Shown in pieces: positions 33,160-33,528 of a stretch of 33,528 nucleotides of DNA. The stretch is from a bacterium (GTDB lineage: Bacteria; SZUA-79; Acidulodesulfobacterales; Acidulodesulfobacteraceae). A program made the position numbers and the translations under genes. The notes under the pieces are model-generated. The model made no database searches, was not told the origin of the DNA, and saw only the letters and a program-made list of their open reading frames with translations. The stretch's first letter is position 1, and each line of letters begins with the position of its first letter. The stretch covers positions 1 through 33,528 of the forward strand of contig JAKAQA010000006.1 of the NCBI GenBank assembly GCA_021811805.1. The letters are read 5' to 3'.

Positions 33160-33528
33160 AAGGATTAATATGCACCATAACGTCGTTTATATAAATATTC
33201 GACGACATAAGACTGCTTTTTACGCTTTCGGCAATATCGTGGGACATTTTAACCGTCATATTTTGATTGATTTCTATTTCTACGTCTATATAAAAATAAG
33301 GACCGGATTTTCTTACTTTTATATCCGTAATTCTTTCGACCCCCTTTACGGAAGTAATTATATTTTTTATCTTATCGACGACAAAACCCGGGGGGCTTTC
33401 ATCCATAAGATTGCCGATAGACTCCTTTATAAGTTTTACGGCAAGCCGGAATATAAAAAAACTGACGACTATTCCGGCTATGGGGTCCATATAGTAATAT
33501 CCTTTTATGGCAAAAAGAATCCCTATTA
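33149..33528 (-). CDS. Cation diffusion facilitator efflux protein, C-terminal part
   Basis: The C-terminal part of a CDF-family divalent metal/proton antiporter, open to the right edge; the ORF track starts at an internal ATG. The frame reads ILFAIKGYYYMDPIAGIVVS, in which DPIAG is the conserved opening of the last membrane segments. It continues through AVKLIKESIGNLMDESPP, the typical end of the membrane domain, and then the cytoplasmic ferredoxin-like metal-binding domain (IKNIITSVKGVERITDIKVRKSGPYFYIDVEIEI, a VKMSHDIAESVKSSL helix and DVMVHINPFE at the end). The family exports Zn, Fe, Co, Cd or Mn. The specificity residues of helices 2 and 5 are outside the window. Confidence 0.9.
   Translation of the reverse strand, partial: IGILFAIKGYYYMDPIAGIVVSFFIFRLAVKLIKESIGNLMDESPPGFVVDKIKNIITSVKGVERITDIKVRKSGPYFYIDVEIEINQNMTVKMSHDIAESVKSSLMSSNIYINDVMVHINPFEN

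Overview
This is an AT-rich, gene-dense bacterial chromosome segment with no recognisable phage, IS, CRISPR or rRNA. The gene set suggests a Gram-negative, anaerobic or microaerobic sulfur-metabolising bacterium of the old Deltaproteobacteria type. The evidence is MqnA (futalosine menaquinone route), a short-form histidine pathway with HisZ, an NfnAB/SudAB-type flavoprotein pair, an NtrC-family regulator, MltD and a DoxDA-type thiosulfate:quinone oxidoreductase. DoxDA is best known from acidophiles, so an acid-mine-drainage-type lineage (for example the Acidulodesulfobacterales-like group) is a reasonable guess. It is inference, not proof.

Layout. 1-1447 (-): a ComF-like phosphoribosyltransferase overlapping a DprA homologue that runs off the left edge. 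1496-3586 (+): a divergent UvrD-like helicase with an unrecognised 270-residue N-terminus. 3592-4626 (-): pheS without pheT. 4689-7541 (-): the most unusual block, made of a secreted solute-binding-like protein, an intergenic RNA hairpin, a fused DoxD-DoxA membrane protein, a secreted DsrE-like single-cysteine protein and a strong terminator. 7684-7771 (-): tRNA-Leu(TAA). 7859-10203 (-): nfnB and nfnA. 10254-10328 (-): tRNA-Cys(GCA). 10406-13702 (-): envelope genes (an Ig-like repeat protein, a membrane-anchored PilO-like/TPR protein and a SurA-N-like protein) with queD embedded among them. 13748-15001 (+): an orphan PhoR-like histidine kinase.

14988-26327 (-): ten co-directional, tightly packed genes. 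These are a phosphoserine-type aminotransferase, serA, hisZ, purA, a methyltransferase, an ABC-2 permease, an AlkP-superfamily enzyme, a GalT-like enzyme, a HAD phosphatase and mqnA. The galT/HAD junction has no normal start codon for the HAD protein and carries a T TTT TTA slippery heptamer in the frame needed for -1 frameshifting.

26579-31073 (+): mltD behind a perfect sigma70-type promoter, then moeA and an NtrC-family regulator. 31070-33013 (-): a diguanylate cyclase with a periplasmic CxxCH haem-type sensor. 33149-33528 (-): the C-terminal part of a cation diffusion facilitator.

No gene-free stretch exceeds 300 bases. The largest gaps are 26328-26578, which holds promoters, and the spacers around the two tRNAs. 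Three convergent gene pairs have essentially no space between their stop codons. The candidate for an undescribed system is the binding protein/DoxDA/DsrE-like operon, in which a substrate-binding-type protein and a sulfur-carrier-type protein appear to serve a membrane thiosulfate oxidase rather than an ABC transporter.
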